This document shows positions 39,839 to 50,675 of a DNA stretch of 64,000 nucleotides, one piece after another (the first letter of the stretch is position 1; every line of letters begins with the position of its first letter). The stretch lies in assembly GCA_032622095.1 (NCBI GenBank), contig CP136065.1, forward strand, positions 67,731,675-67,795,674. Direction: 5' to 3'. The position numbers were made by a program, and so were the translations under genes. The notes below the pieces were generated by a model that saw only the letters and a program-made list of their open reading frames with translations, was not told the origin of the DNA and did no database searches. The DNA comes from Siphonodentalium dalli. Taxonomy: Eukaryota > Mollusca > Scaphopoda > Gadilida > Siphonodentaliidae.

Positions 39839-40224
39839 CTTCACACGGTGCTCCTACATGCCATGTTTGTCACTCGGCAATTTGACAAATCCAAAAAAGT
39901 CGCCAAATCCACTAGTAAAACACTAAATTCCACAAATACCACTTCTAATGATGCTATTTGTTAGTTTCTGACACAGCAACAACAAAGACGGACAGATAAT
40001 ATTCTCGCCACGAGATGCATCCTCAGCAAATCAGAAGTCATGACCATGGTGTGAATGATAACACATCATATGCTTGCCCTGTTTGTTCACATATATCCAG
40101 ACATGCTAAAAACATTCAAGTAAGAATAATCGGTAAGGTTGGAATTTACGGCACACTAACTGTTCATAAGAAGCCAGTAACTGTTCATATTCGTAAGAAG
40201 TCATTTTTTGGAACACTCACAGAT

Positions 40225-40555
40225 ATAGAGGATCTCACATGAGTTTCTATTTTATACGGAATTTATCAACCGAGTTCACTAAATTCGATTTGAGCCGAGG
40301 TTTACCGAGGCTCAAATAGAATTTAGAGGACGAGGTTGATAAATTACGTATAAAATAGGACGAGTGTGAGATACCTTTTATCACATGATCAAATAAACCC
40401 GAAGCAACGCGAAATATTCATCGAAAACAACAATCATAAACTACAGCGATCGCAAGTTATTTGAAGAACGCCGTGACGTCATCGCACGCGCTGATATTAA
40501 ACGTGTCTATTACCGATAATTATGAAACTGCTTTTATGGCCAAATTATGTGATAA
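40225..40555. mobile_element. 331-bp palindromic insertion unique to copy 2
   Basis: Copy 1 reads across this point without it. The first ~170 bp is an imperfect palindrome: ATCTCACATGAGTTTCTATT pairs with AATAGGACGAGTGTGAGAT, with GGTTGATAAATT inside. A left GAGGATC edge resembles the GATCCTC edge near 48085. Likely a non-autonomous DNA element inserted after the duplication, or segregating between haplotypes. Confidence 0.75.
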
Positions 40556-41263
40556 AAACAAATTATGTATTATAGTGGACCCTTTTCAGAAGAAAGGGTA
40601 AAGTCTGTCTCTTCTTCAACGTTCTCGCCAGAATAGCGGTTGGTCGCGTGACATATCGTTATTCAGTTGTGTACAGTGATATTTGTCGACAACGTTTGAT
40701 GTTATCAGATCTCATACTGAACTGGTAAATTATTGCGATGCCAAGGTCAATGTTCTGTGCGTTTGTCCTTTAGAGAGTGCTTGAATGCCGATGCATCATG
40801 CACATTGTCATACTTTATACTGAATCAAGTTGTTTGTTTGAGAAAGACTAATGTGTTCCTATTTCTGAGAAGAAATCTGTCAAATGTTGAAAAAAGATAT
40901 ATAGACCGAGTACCATGCCATGTAATGTAGTGCATAACTTAAGGCCATTTGTAGTCTCATTAAGCGGCTCGATTTATCAATGAGTACACGACCTGTCGTT
41001 TAACAGGCGTCATAAATAACTTGCCAAGTTCATAGCAATTTTCCGGCTGAGAAAAACGATATATTTATTTATATCAGGTATATAGTTCCATGTCGAAGAC
41101 ACGATGTTTCTATATTCTAATTATCGAGTCAGTACGCTGATATATAAACTCGGTATTGAAGTGAAATTGTATTATCGTAATTATAGTTTTATAGTACAGA
41201 TTAATGTGAAATTATCATGAACATATTCAGCAATGTATTCAATATGATAGAAATATGACTTAC

Positions 41264-41470
41264 CTCCTTGTGTAGCACACAACTGACTTGTTGACTGATT
41301 GTTGTCTATCAGCTATCAGCCACTTATATACCAATGTTATCATGGAGGCTGCACGTAATACACTACATCTATTATTTCATCGCCCGTCCCCTGTCTATGG
41401 TATATATGTCATTAATAACATAACGCATACGCCGACGTAAACAATGGTTTATCTGTCAATGGCAATTGTA
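41264..41470 (-). promoter_or_regulatory. Promoter and non-coding exon 1 of gene A, copy 2
   Basis: TATATAAG on the minus strand at 41330-41323; exon 1 ends at 41264 before GTAAGTCATATT. Between them a 12-bp difference (an extra TCAGTCAACAAT-type unit) relative to copy 1 lengthens the leader. Homology between the copies stops only ~130 bp upstream of the TATA box, at 41456, so any more distal control elements differ. Confidence 0.75.
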
Positions 41471-41800
41471 CTCGGAACCAATTAATTTCATGAGCTGACT
41501 GACCATTGTCCAACATATTGGTATGCAGATTTATATTACGTTATTTGTTCGTCAGTGTCACTACGAACATCTGGGCATGTTACCACTTCGACATTTGTTA
41601 ACTAATTGCCACTAGTCTAAGACAGAAGAGGTGAGTGGTTGGCGCGAAGCCCCCGGGATGGCCGAACAGATCGAGTGATCTTCTCCTTCGCCCCAGACAT
41701 CGTCGTGTTTTTCTAATATAGAAGGGTACTGACGACCGGGACAACTACACCATAAGCTAGATTATGTCTGCTTTACCTTTTCTCGCCTAATGCGCATAAG

Positions 41801-42360
41801 ATTGTCCATTAATAAATGGACAATTCGTACCTAAATTTTCATTAATTAATGGTCAATCCGGCCACGCGTGGCACGCGAGCTTGGGATTGTCCACTAAATC
41901 ACGACATATACATGTATAGATAATCCTGCATGTTAGCTTCATATTTAATCTGAAGGGTAATAACTCTATAAAGAATGTACCTTTACTAAATAACGGTGAT
42001 TTGTATGAGAAATTGAAACACCGCAATAGATCAACTCTGGTGAAATATAAGTCAAATTCTTCTATTGGGTGGGGGGTGTGATGGAGGTTTGGGGTAACGC
42101 TCTTTAAAAACACTTCTTCAAATATTTCCGATATTTCGTCAAAAACACTTCTTCTCATACAAATCGCCGTTATTTAGTAAAGGTACATTCTTTATAGAGT
42201 TATTACCCTTCAGATTAAATATGAAGCTAACATGCAGGATTATCTATATGTGTCGTGATTTAGTGGACAATCACAAGCTCGCGCGCGTGCCACGCGTGGT
42301 CGGATTGACCATTAATTAATGAAAATTTACGTACGGATTGTCCATTTATAAATGGCCAAT
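41801..42360. repeat. 560-bp palindrome with ~138-bp loop
   Basis: Arms 41801-42013 and 42152-42360 are inverted copies, including ATTGTCCATTAATAAATGG, CCACGCGTGGCACGCG and AGGTACATTCTTTATAGAGT. Local open frames follow the palindrome. Probably a MITE; no clear target duplication. Confidence 0.85.
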
Positions 42361-42507
42361 CCTTAAAGAATTGCCTGTTTTTTTTACTGTAAGCATATGT
42401 TAATGCATCTGAAAAATGTTCACAAATACATATTGAATTGAGGCACAAGTTGTTGCCTCGCTCCTGATACGTTTAAAACAGATACATTAAAATTGCAATA
42501 TAGCATA

Positions 42508-42720
42508 CAGTAATGCCCTAAATAATCGACTCCTTAACCACATACTAATTATGGGTAACATTTCAGGATTTAGTCTGAAATATAGCTTGTTGACATTCAT
42601 CTAAAAGCTCTCAGTGAGAGCTTTCAGATGAATGGCAACAAGCCATAATTCCGAATAAATCCTGAAAAGTTACCCATAATTCTGCTGTGATTAAGGAGTC
42701 GATTATTTAGGGCATTACTG
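42508..42720. mobile_element. TA-flanked hairpin MITE, copy a
   Basis: Starts CAGTAATGCCC and ends GGGCATTACTG, with TA on both sides (42506-42507 and 42721-42722). Almost the whole element is one hairpin of ~100-bp stem. TA targets and a CAGT start fit the Tc1/mariner group. A second copy is at 54263-54475. Confidence 0.85.
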
Positions 42721-42722
42721 TA

Positions 42723-43149
42723 ACTGTTTAACACGGGGTATTTACTTTACTTTAAATATATTTTATTTGTAATAATACAAAGCAAAGTGGATTGGGGCAC
42801 CAGTTACATAACTAAGGGATATTTAATATAGAGTACGTGAGTTGCCGGGGCTGGTGTTTCATTCGTAATCCAACTCGATAGTTTAGTTATCGCCGAGCAA
42901 TATGGAGATGGTAGTCAGTAATGACACATTTTTGTTTGTTTTTAGATCATATGATTTTATTAGGGTTACTGAAGACGCTTTGTTTAGCAATGTACGATTG
43001 GATTAATAAAAACGAATGGTATGTTGATTGTTGGGCATGACCTCTACTCCGTATAAAAGGAAACGATTAATTTCGAGTGAATGTTTCCTTGCATATCTAT
43101 ATGACATACTGCCCAACCTTTAAGGGGTGCGTACTTCGATTCAGTCTTA
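42723..43149. other. Non-coding stretch, nothing recognised
   Basis: AT-rich sequence between two MITEs; no exon, promoter or repeat structure stands out. Confidence 0.4.
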
Positions 43150-43651
43150 TTAAAGGTACGGTTGGCCTTGGCGGTGGGTATCCTGTGAAAATATTTCCAC
43201 CCGTCAAAAACCGCCACAAACAGAAAGAACAACAAAATGTAGACAGACTTTGTCCGTATACAAATAAGAAATATCACATAAACAGTATGTTATTGTCATA
43301 TTTTTGACCATTGTTATGTAAACAAAAGCATAAAAAGTAACTTTTCTGGTGTTTGTTTATATTATGATGGTAAACATAAAGAGCGTTCTTTGTGGGTGAA
43401 TTCCTGATATGGAACGAATAAAGAGCGTTTATGTCATTTGTGTGTGTTTAGCCAGCAGCATTGTGTTGTCTTCTGTAACACAATCAGGCTCTTGCTTATG
43501 TAAAATATAGTAAATCTTTATGATAACATGCTGTTTACGCGATGGTCATGGTATATATGAACGGAACTGTATGCGTTTTAATGTTTTTCTGTTTACGGTG
43601 ATTGGAACAAATATGAATATTTTCGACAACTAAGGCCTCACGTGCCTTTAA
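43150..43651 (-). mobile_element. TTAA-flanked MITE, copy b
   Basis: Inverted relative to copies a and c. TTAA lies at both ends (43150-43153, 43648-43651), with the AAAGGTACGGTTGGCCTT and AAAGGCACGTGAGGCCTT termini. It contains two AAAGAGCGTT motifs. Confidence 0.85.
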
Positions 43652-44340
43652 ATAATTCCTTTCCGATTTGACATCATGATACCATATCTAGATTTCGATA
43701 CCAAAACGTAATTGGCCCATATCGATTTTCACAAATAGAAGTTTTGACACTTTTTGAATGCTTGTCAGCATTGCAAACATTAGAGATCGTCCATTATAAC
43801 TTGAGAACAATCTCCAGCACCCACAGGCGACATATAGAGAGCGTTTTCAATTTCAAATCCGGTAAGCTGAAAACTAACATATATGTAGGACTAATTTGGT
43901 GTTACACTGGAGCGTGGGTATTTAAACATGTTAAATAAACTTGCTAAATGATGCCTCTATATTATATGAATATGCAAAGAACTACATACTATATATAAAC
44001 TATACGGCCTGCTATAGTTGAAGCGTGTGTATATCACTTGACGAGAGACCACTGAGTGGCATTCTTCGTTGACAACTCATGTTATATAAAGTCACAAACA
44101 AACATGCACTTAGAATCGTGCATTATGGAATATGTTTTGTGTTGCATGTGTTTATATATATTTAAAAAGATGTATGTAATGTGTGTAATAATATGCACCC
44201 CTTATTATCCCGATCCTTCCACAAATGCCAAGTGTTATTAGAACATCTTGTTTTATGCTATATGTTCAGGATTCTATTGTTTTCACTCCCGTCGTAGCAA
44301 ATTTTATTGTATTATACAAACTAGGGGATTGCCATTCAAA
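43652..44340. other. Non-coding stretch, nothing recognised
   Basis: Short open frames (43744-43938, 44056-44241) lack splice or composition support. Confidence 0.4.
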
Positions 44341-44399
44341 AATGGCGGACGACAGAAATGACATGCATTACATGACATTACAAGAAGAGTGTGTTTAAA

Positions 44400-44690
44400 A
44401 GGACAATAAACGCTATGTATTGATACTTATTAATCCTCATTTAAGTCACCTGATGACAACGGTACCTATCCCGTGACAGTTCCCCTCTCATGTACAATTT
44501 TCACAGATATTGTCTGAGCTGATAATAAACGCTCTTTAATATATTCATCCTGCAATTTATCATTCCCGCTTTACGTCATCTGATGTCAAATGCGAATATC
44601 CCATGGCATTCCCCTGGCCATGTGATCAATGTGTACCAATTCCCCACATATAGTCCAAGCTGATAATGAACGCTCTTTGTTGCTAATATA
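44400..44690 (-). repeat. Tandem repeat with AAAGAGCG motif, inverted array
   Basis: Same family as 13140-13440 but on the other strand. Units show TAATAAACGCTCTTTAA, TAATGAACGCTCTTTG and the CCCATGGCATTCCCCTGGCC block. Confidence 0.75.
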
Positions 44691-44718
44691 TGCCCATTTA
44701 AGTCGTCTGATGTCAAAA

Positions 44719-44823
44719 ATGACGGATGACATGCAGAAAATAACGTCACCGCTGATACAACACGGTGTGTGGAGATTGTTCGGGATTTTGACGGATGCCT
44801 CTGAACATTCGTCTTTAGAGAAG
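44719..44823 (+). CDS. Possible first coding exon, 35 residues
   Basis: An ATG in AAAAATGACGG context opens 35 codons that run exactly to a donor, GAG AAG | GTAACG, in phase 0. The peptide starts MTDDMQKITSPLIQHGVWRL and has a normal protein composition. Without splicing it stops three codons later. No downstream exon was identified, and the AAAGAGCG repeat array lies just upstream, so this is tentative. No family is recognised. Confidence 0.25.
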
Positions 44824-45363
44824 GTAACGCATTAAATCAGTATAAATATCGACTTGGTAACATTCGGGAAACGCGTTATATCTAAGGTTGACTTGTACAG
44901 ATTGGCCTGAAATTGTTCATGTCATATTCTAAACGCTTCAAAATCGTGACAGATAATGACACAGCTACACACACAAACAGATACCTGGCTTTTATATAGG
45001 TATATTAAATAGGAGGAAGTACTGATTACCAAGCGTTTTCTAATTTGAGGGACATCTCCATTTTCCATTCCGACCATAAATGGTAATATCGACAAGATGC
45101 GAACATTTCTCGACGCACACTGAAGCAAGCACATTTGAAACAATTAACACAAACCGTACAATTATTTTGGTCAGCTTGAATTGGTCACGTATCAACTACT
45201 GAATCCAATAATTGTGTGACCGTTAATTTACATGTATAGGCTTGCTGTGTGCAAACTGCAAAACTATCCCTACTAATGTCAGATATAAATGGAATTTTGT
45301 ATATTGAACAGCAGATAGATTAATGCAAAGGCTACATTGACGTTTTTGTGTAATAAATCAATT

Positions 45364-47641
45364 TGTTATCCTTCATCCCATTTTCCTCTCTTCTGATTGG
45401 CTGAGAGTGCGTCACATGGCTGGCGATAAATCACCATATTACCCTCGAGAGTAACATTGTCTCAGTTATTGACCGCTCAGCTGTTACCAGCAAACATAGA
45501 ACTACGAAGAACTCACCACGCAGAGATTCTCTGACAGTTCTCTGATAGTTTCGAAAAACACTGTTTTTATAAACCTCACTGTTTCATAACAACCGCGAAC
45601 TGTGGTGTTTGCTAATTTGCATAATTGTGTGTTTTTTTTATTTGCTATTAAAGCACGCTATGTATAAATGGTGTTATCACAGACACTATCTGTTATAAGG
45701 TGTAATATTCCTATTGGACCTTTATATATCAATAATAAAGACCGTGGGACAAATAGATAAACCTGATTATGCAGTTGGTATTTGCTGCAGACAATTGCAC
45801 ATACGATGTACATACGTTACAACTACATTTATGTGCTTGATCAAGTAGCCACTCTTTGCTGTTTATCAATTGACTATTTCTTTTCTTCAATACATTCCTC
45901 AGACTTCAGAGAATACCCGTATGTTGCGTAACAATCTGTAACATATGTCAAATTCTTTTTGCACCACTACAACGTATTAGTTTCACATTTTAGCAATCTG
46001 GAAATGAACACGTCTGTCGGCGTCTTCACGGCCATTAAAATTTGAAACGAAACCGAACATTTCGCTGCATGGCTACTCAACTTTGAAATTGCTTTGCTCC
46101 GATTTCCACCATGCAACCAGCAAACTGACCAGAGAATAGCTGCGCGAATGACGGGTCTGTTAATTGATCCAGATTATGAATATTTTATTTTCTAAATAGC
46201 GATGATTCCAACATAAAATTAACTTTTCGAACTGGATTAAAGAATATATGCGCGCATTTATGCCTGCTATTAAGGAGGTTCGTGTATACTCCTTTGTCAG
46301 ATAACAAAACAGTTATCACCCTTGTTTTCGTGAGACACGGGGATTTGTCGCCGCTCTCGACCTGGAATGTCACCCTCGGGCCTGGCGGCCCTCGGGTGAC
46401 ATTCCAGGTCTCGAGCGGGCGACAAATCCCCGTATCTCACTCAATCGCGGGCGATAACTGTATATTATTACATGATCCTACCCTTATTCCATTCAATTAA
46501 CACATTCTATGATTGTGATATTAAACGTTCGTTTAATAATATACAGTTATCGCCCGCGATTGAGTGAGATACGGGGATTTGTCGCCCGCTCGAGACCTGG
46601 AATGTCACCCGAGGGCCGCCAGGCCCGAGGGTGACATTCCAGGTCGAGAGCGGCGACAAATCCCCGTGTCTCACGAAAACAAGGGTGATAACTGTTTTGT
46701 TATCTGACAAAGGAGTACACACGAACCTCCTTAATAGCAGGCATAAATGCGCGCATATATTCTTTAATCCAGTTCGAAAAGTTAATTTTATGTTGGAATC
46801 ATCGCTATTTAGAAAATAAAATATTCATAATCTGGATCAATTAACAGACCCGTCATTCGCGCAGCTATTCTCTGGTCAGTTTGCTGGTTGCATGGTGGAA
46901 ATCGGAGCAAAGCAATTTCAAAGTTGAGTAGCCATGCAGCGAAATGTTCGGTTTCGTTTCAAATTTTAATGGCCGTGAAGACGCCGACAGACGTGTTCAT
47001 TTCCAGATTGCTAAAATGTGAAACTAACACGTTGTAGTGGTGCAAAAAGAATTTGACATATGTTACAGATTGTTACGCAACATACGGGTATTCTCTGAAG
47101 TCTGAGGAATGTATTGAAGAAAAGAAATAGTCAATTGATAAACAGCAAAGAGTGGCTATTTGATCAAGCACATAAATGTAGTTGTAACGTATGTACATCG
47201 TATGTGCAATTGTCTGCAGCAAATACCAACTGCATAATAAGGTTTATCTATTTGTCCCACGGTCTTTATTATTGATATATAAAGGTCCAATAGGAATATT
47301 ACACCTTATAACAGATAGTGTCTGTGATAACACCATTTATACATAGCGTGCTTTAATAGCAAATAAAAAAACACACACAATTATGCAAATTAGCAAACAC
47401 CACAGTTCGCGGTTGTTATGAAACAGTGAGGTTTATAAAAACAGTGTTTTTCGAAACTATCAGAGAACTGTCAGAGAATCTCTGCGTGGTGAGTTCTTCG
47501 TAGTTCTATGTTTGCTGGTAACAGCTGAGCGGTCAATAACTGAGACAATGTTACTCTCGAGGGTAATATGGTGATTTATCGCCAGCCATGTGACGCACTC
47601 TCAGCCAATCAGAAGAGAGGAAAATGGGATGAAGGATAACA
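45364..47641. mobile_element. 2.28 kb fold-back element, nested palindrome
   Basis: Arms 45364-46469 and 46535-47641 are near-identical inverted copies of ~1.1 kb around a ~65-bp loop; the outer end is TGTTATCCTTCATCCC. Each arm holds its own internal hairpin near the centre, at about 46330-46441 and 46564-46676, built on GACCTGGAATGTCACCCTCG. No transposase frame is present; open frames in one arm recur in the other. It lies in the intron of the gene B paralogue. Near-identity of the arms suggests recent origin or ongoing arm-to-arm conversion. Confidence 0.9.
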
Positions 47642-47959
47642 ACAGCTAATAGTGCCAGGTGACGTTTGACTTCCGGTGTGTCGTCTGTTTACATTCCGTC
47701 CGCTAAGTCTAAAAATACTATTGTTTCCAATATTTTTCCGACAAACTGTAATGAATGAAGAGTTAGAAAATTTATGTCATTAAATATACGTCATTAAATG
47801 CGACAAAGAGTCTTCATTTATCTGGGACCATTTCTTTACGAGGGAAAACACAACTCATAGTTTCGTGAAATGTAAATCGCATGCCTTATAGAACCCGATG
47901 TTAGTTTCGCGTCCCATTTGTTGATTTAACTATGTTTTGTCATGGTTTTGGATCAATGT

Positions 47960-48085
47960 AATAAATATAATCTACAACTCGTCCCCATTTTATAGCGGAA
48001 GTTACAAAACTCATTCAGTAAATTAGGTCTGGACCTCGCCAAAAGCTCGGTCCAGACCTAATTTTACTGGACTCGTTTTAGATCC
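47960..48085. repeat. Small palindrome next to the fold-back element
   Basis: AAATTAGGTCTGGACC and GGTCCAGACCTAATTTT form a hairpin within a larger imperfect one that ends AGATCCTC. The terminal GATCCTC resembles the edge of the 331-bp insertion at 40225. It belongs to the extra DNA in the intron of the gene B paralogue. Confidence 0.65.
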
Positions 48086-48228
48086 TCTATATATAGATAA
48101 TGATGATGGCGATACATTGTATACAATATATGCAACACGCTACTCACCTGGTTGCAGTATTGGACGCTGGCGTGACAAATCTTTTCTCCATACATATATA
48201 TAGCTATCGAATGTTCCAAGGTTAAGGG

Positions 48229-49330
48229 TCAGACTCACGTTTTGCCAAAACAAATCCTGGTATTTCAAAATGGAATTTCTTTGCTAAAATTGGTACAAGA
48301 AATTATGGTGGCACAATATTTAAGAACAATGAACCTATTGGATATTATAACCTCATTTACTTTACTTTATGGCATGAACAATATTTATATTTTACGGTGT
48401 TCTGGTACCAATAACTTATGTAAAATATACGTTTTTCAAAGTTCAGTTCATATATCCATGATATCACACCTGAAGATCATCAAAAGTTACTTCATTTGTC
48501 ATGATTTGTGAAATGTAATTACAATGTATTTTCAATTAGAAAGGCAACTACCAATAAATAATGTCCAATATTTGAGAATGTTCATGTCATGCCTGCTGAA
48601 CAAATTGGGATGAGATGAGTTTTTGGTCACGGGTTCATAACCATGTTAAAGCTGACCACCATTTTCGCGAACATTTTGTATATGTGGCTTTGGTGCATAC
48701 AACCTGCTATAATTTCCAGGTATAAACAAGGGCTCTGGCACAGCGTGTGTAGGCACTTTTGGTCAAATTTAGAATTGATTGAAGAGAGTATATAGTACGC
48801 CTTTGTGTGTTGATAAATTGCGTCCGTAGTATGCCACCATGCATTCTTGTCATAAGAGCGAAATATTTGTGTTTCGTCACTTGATCGGGGGCAACTAGAC
48901 TACAATTTTGAGACACGGACAATAGACTATACACATTTTTCCCAGTAAAATGCCGCTGAAGAGAGTTTATAAGTTTATAAGTATAGCCATATAAACCCAC
49001 ACAAAGTATGTTTTTGCATGGTGTGTATGTGGTGCGTGCCAATGAAGCAGGAACCAAAGCCGCTCCCATCATTCGGCGGAGGAATGGAATATCTTTATTA
49101 GAGACGATATTTTTGCAAAGCTGAAAAGTAACGTGTTTAACCTTCCACATTTGAAAATCAATAATTGGCCATCGTATCCTCATTTAAATGGGCTACACTA
49201 TAATTATTTTTCGGATACAGAACATGCACATTCTGTTGATGTGTGGTTTCAAATGGGACATGACATATTTAACAAGACTCTAGCTCATTATTTAACCGTT
49301 AACGTTGCTGCTACCACCAAACTTATATAA
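48229..49330 (+). pseudogene. Decayed protein-coding remnant, family unknown
   Basis: Plus-strand fragments of protein-like sequence follow one another but are separated by stops and frame changes. Examples are FAKTNPGISKWNFFAKIGTR (from 48241), SSYIHDITPEDHQKLL (about 48440-48490), FREHFVYVALVHT (about 48665-48705), and a final 89-codon open stretch ending at 49330 that includes SAEEWNIFIRDDIFAKL and DVWFQMGHDIFNKTLAHYL. I could not assign a family. A 158-codon minus-strand open frame (48707-49183) overlaps it and is judged antisense. Alternative: exons of a live gene in different frames, but no good splice sites separate them. Confidence 0.4.
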
Positions 49331-49639
49331 GAATATAACATCAGCAAACTTAATACAATCCCATGGGCGTGTTGTTTAATCCCCTTTCCAATTCACCTGT
49401 CTATACTCTACTGTAAAAACTTTGGTTAAATATCCATATATGTTACATGTATTAATTAGGATAGGAATAAAAAAGTATTAAACCAACATAAGAACATTTG
49501 ACTAGGTCTTATGTGAGTGACAATTAGTTAACCTTGTTCGAGGTGAATGACTGCCCAGATGTTTGCAGTGCCCCTGATAAAAACTAGCGGAATATGATTA
49601 TACATGTCTTGAAATGAATTGGTTATGAGTAGAATTGCA

Positions 49640-49830
49640 ATGGACGGACAAACCAACCATTGCCTAAATCGGGATACACGTTATGCTATTTCGTGACATC
49701 TATACCACGGACGGGGGACGGCGGTGAAATAATACTTGTGATATATTACGTACACCCCCATGGACACCTCGGTATATAAGCGGATGATACGCAAAAGTCA
49801 GCAAGTCGGTTGTGTGCTGCACTAGTATAG
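49640..49830 (+). promoter_or_regulatory. Third A-type promoter with exon 1 and donor
   Basis: Plus-strand counterpart of the minus-strand gene A promoters: TATATAAG at 49773-49780; upstream GGTGAAATAATACTTGTG and TATTACGT blocks; downstream CAAGTCGGTTGTGTGCTGCA (AGTCAGTTGTGTGCTACA in copy 2) and exon end at 49830 before GTAAGTCATATT. Similarity runs from about 49685 to 49890 and then fades. It is clearly diverged, so older than the large duplication. No signal-peptide exon like gene A exon 2 was found in the next several kb. Confidence 0.65.
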
Positions 49831-49889
49831 GTAAGTCATATTGCAATCATATTGAATCTACTGCTGGATAATTATGTGACTATACTTTC

Positions 49890-50675
49890 ATAGGAGTCCG
49901 TACTATATATACTTATGGTCGTGTATGTGAGTTACCTGTCCGAATCAAGAAACGAAAAAGGCCGATAAATACGCTGACACATGTGTACTTCAATGCAGAT
50001 TGTATATGCCGTGAGCCTTAAATGGGAATTAGCATTTAGAAAAATCCGCTCTGCGGTATGAAACAATAAGAGAGTTTTCTTTCTTCGTCTCTTTCTGATA
50101 TAGAACACACAGAGCGTTTGTGTCACTGTTTTGCTAAAATAGCTGGACTAATGCTATATCTTTGACAAGTTATTTTCTGGTACATGCACCAGTATATAAA
50201 ACCTACAAATCAGTGTGACGTGAACGTGTTGATATGACTTATCAAACATTATTGCGATCCAATAGTTGTCCCCTGAATAGTTTTTATAGGACTTTTATAA
50301 TCAACATGTCTCCCCGTGTCTCTAGCGATATGTCCGGGTGTTAACTTTGGCAATATTAATTATGTTAGATGGTATGAGTACGACATATGCGAACGCCCAT
50401 GCAGATATGTAACGGAGTTGTGCCCTTTCGTCGACTTAGATATCTTATGTTTGGGTTTTCCGGATGATAACTTTAGCTAACTTAAACTTAATTTCTTGAT
50501 ATTTGCTGTGTTTAAAATTAGAGAAGACAAATGGCATGATAGATTTCGGTCATGGTCCGACGATTTTTGATAGATGTATACATGTAAGCACATTTTCGAC
50601 TTAGGTATCTTAACTTTGTTGTTATCCGGATGACAATTTCGAAAAATATTCACTGATATTAAATGATATTCTCTA
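49890..50675. other. Non-coding stretch, nothing recognised
   Basis: If the A-type promoter is active this would be intron. No acceptor followed by a signal-peptide frame was seen. Confidence 0.4.

Larger units (their letters stand above)
29429..41456 (+). repeat. Large duplication, copy 2
   Basis: Direct-orientation counterpart of 1-14718. Offsets step from about 29.43 kb to 26.42 kb across the 3.0 kb insertion missing here, then to 26.73 kb after the 331-bp insertion present only here. Copy-specific changes also include microsatellite and poly-G length and a ~16-bp indel near 37055. Features repeated without separate discussion: microsatellite 30407-30505, CCATTTTGG repeat about 32060-32420, hairpin 32982-33120. 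Confidence 0.95.
45020..48235 (-). pseudogene. Broken paralogue of gene B
   Basis: Exon 1 ends at 48148 with donor GTGAGTAGCG and shares its leader sequence with gene B. Exon 2 starts at 45255 after AGTTTTGCAG and encodes LTKIIVRFVLIVSNVLA, matching the gene B signal peptide. The ATG position is replaced (Gln codon). A 1-bp deletion after the IYG position shifts the frame; the other frame then matches gene B (SEWKMEMSLKLENAW). The intron is 2.9 kb against 151 bp in gene B, because a palindromic element sits inside it. Lost start plus frameshift make this a probable pseudogene. Confidence 0.65.

Noticed and set aside
46185-46819. Paired 62-72-codon open frames at the centre of the large palindrome
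   Set aside because: They are mirror images produced by the two arms; no start context, domain or transposase motif.
48707-49183. 158-codon minus-strand open frame
   Set aside because: Antisense to the better protein-like plus-strand remnants; length alone is weak evidence and no family was recognised.
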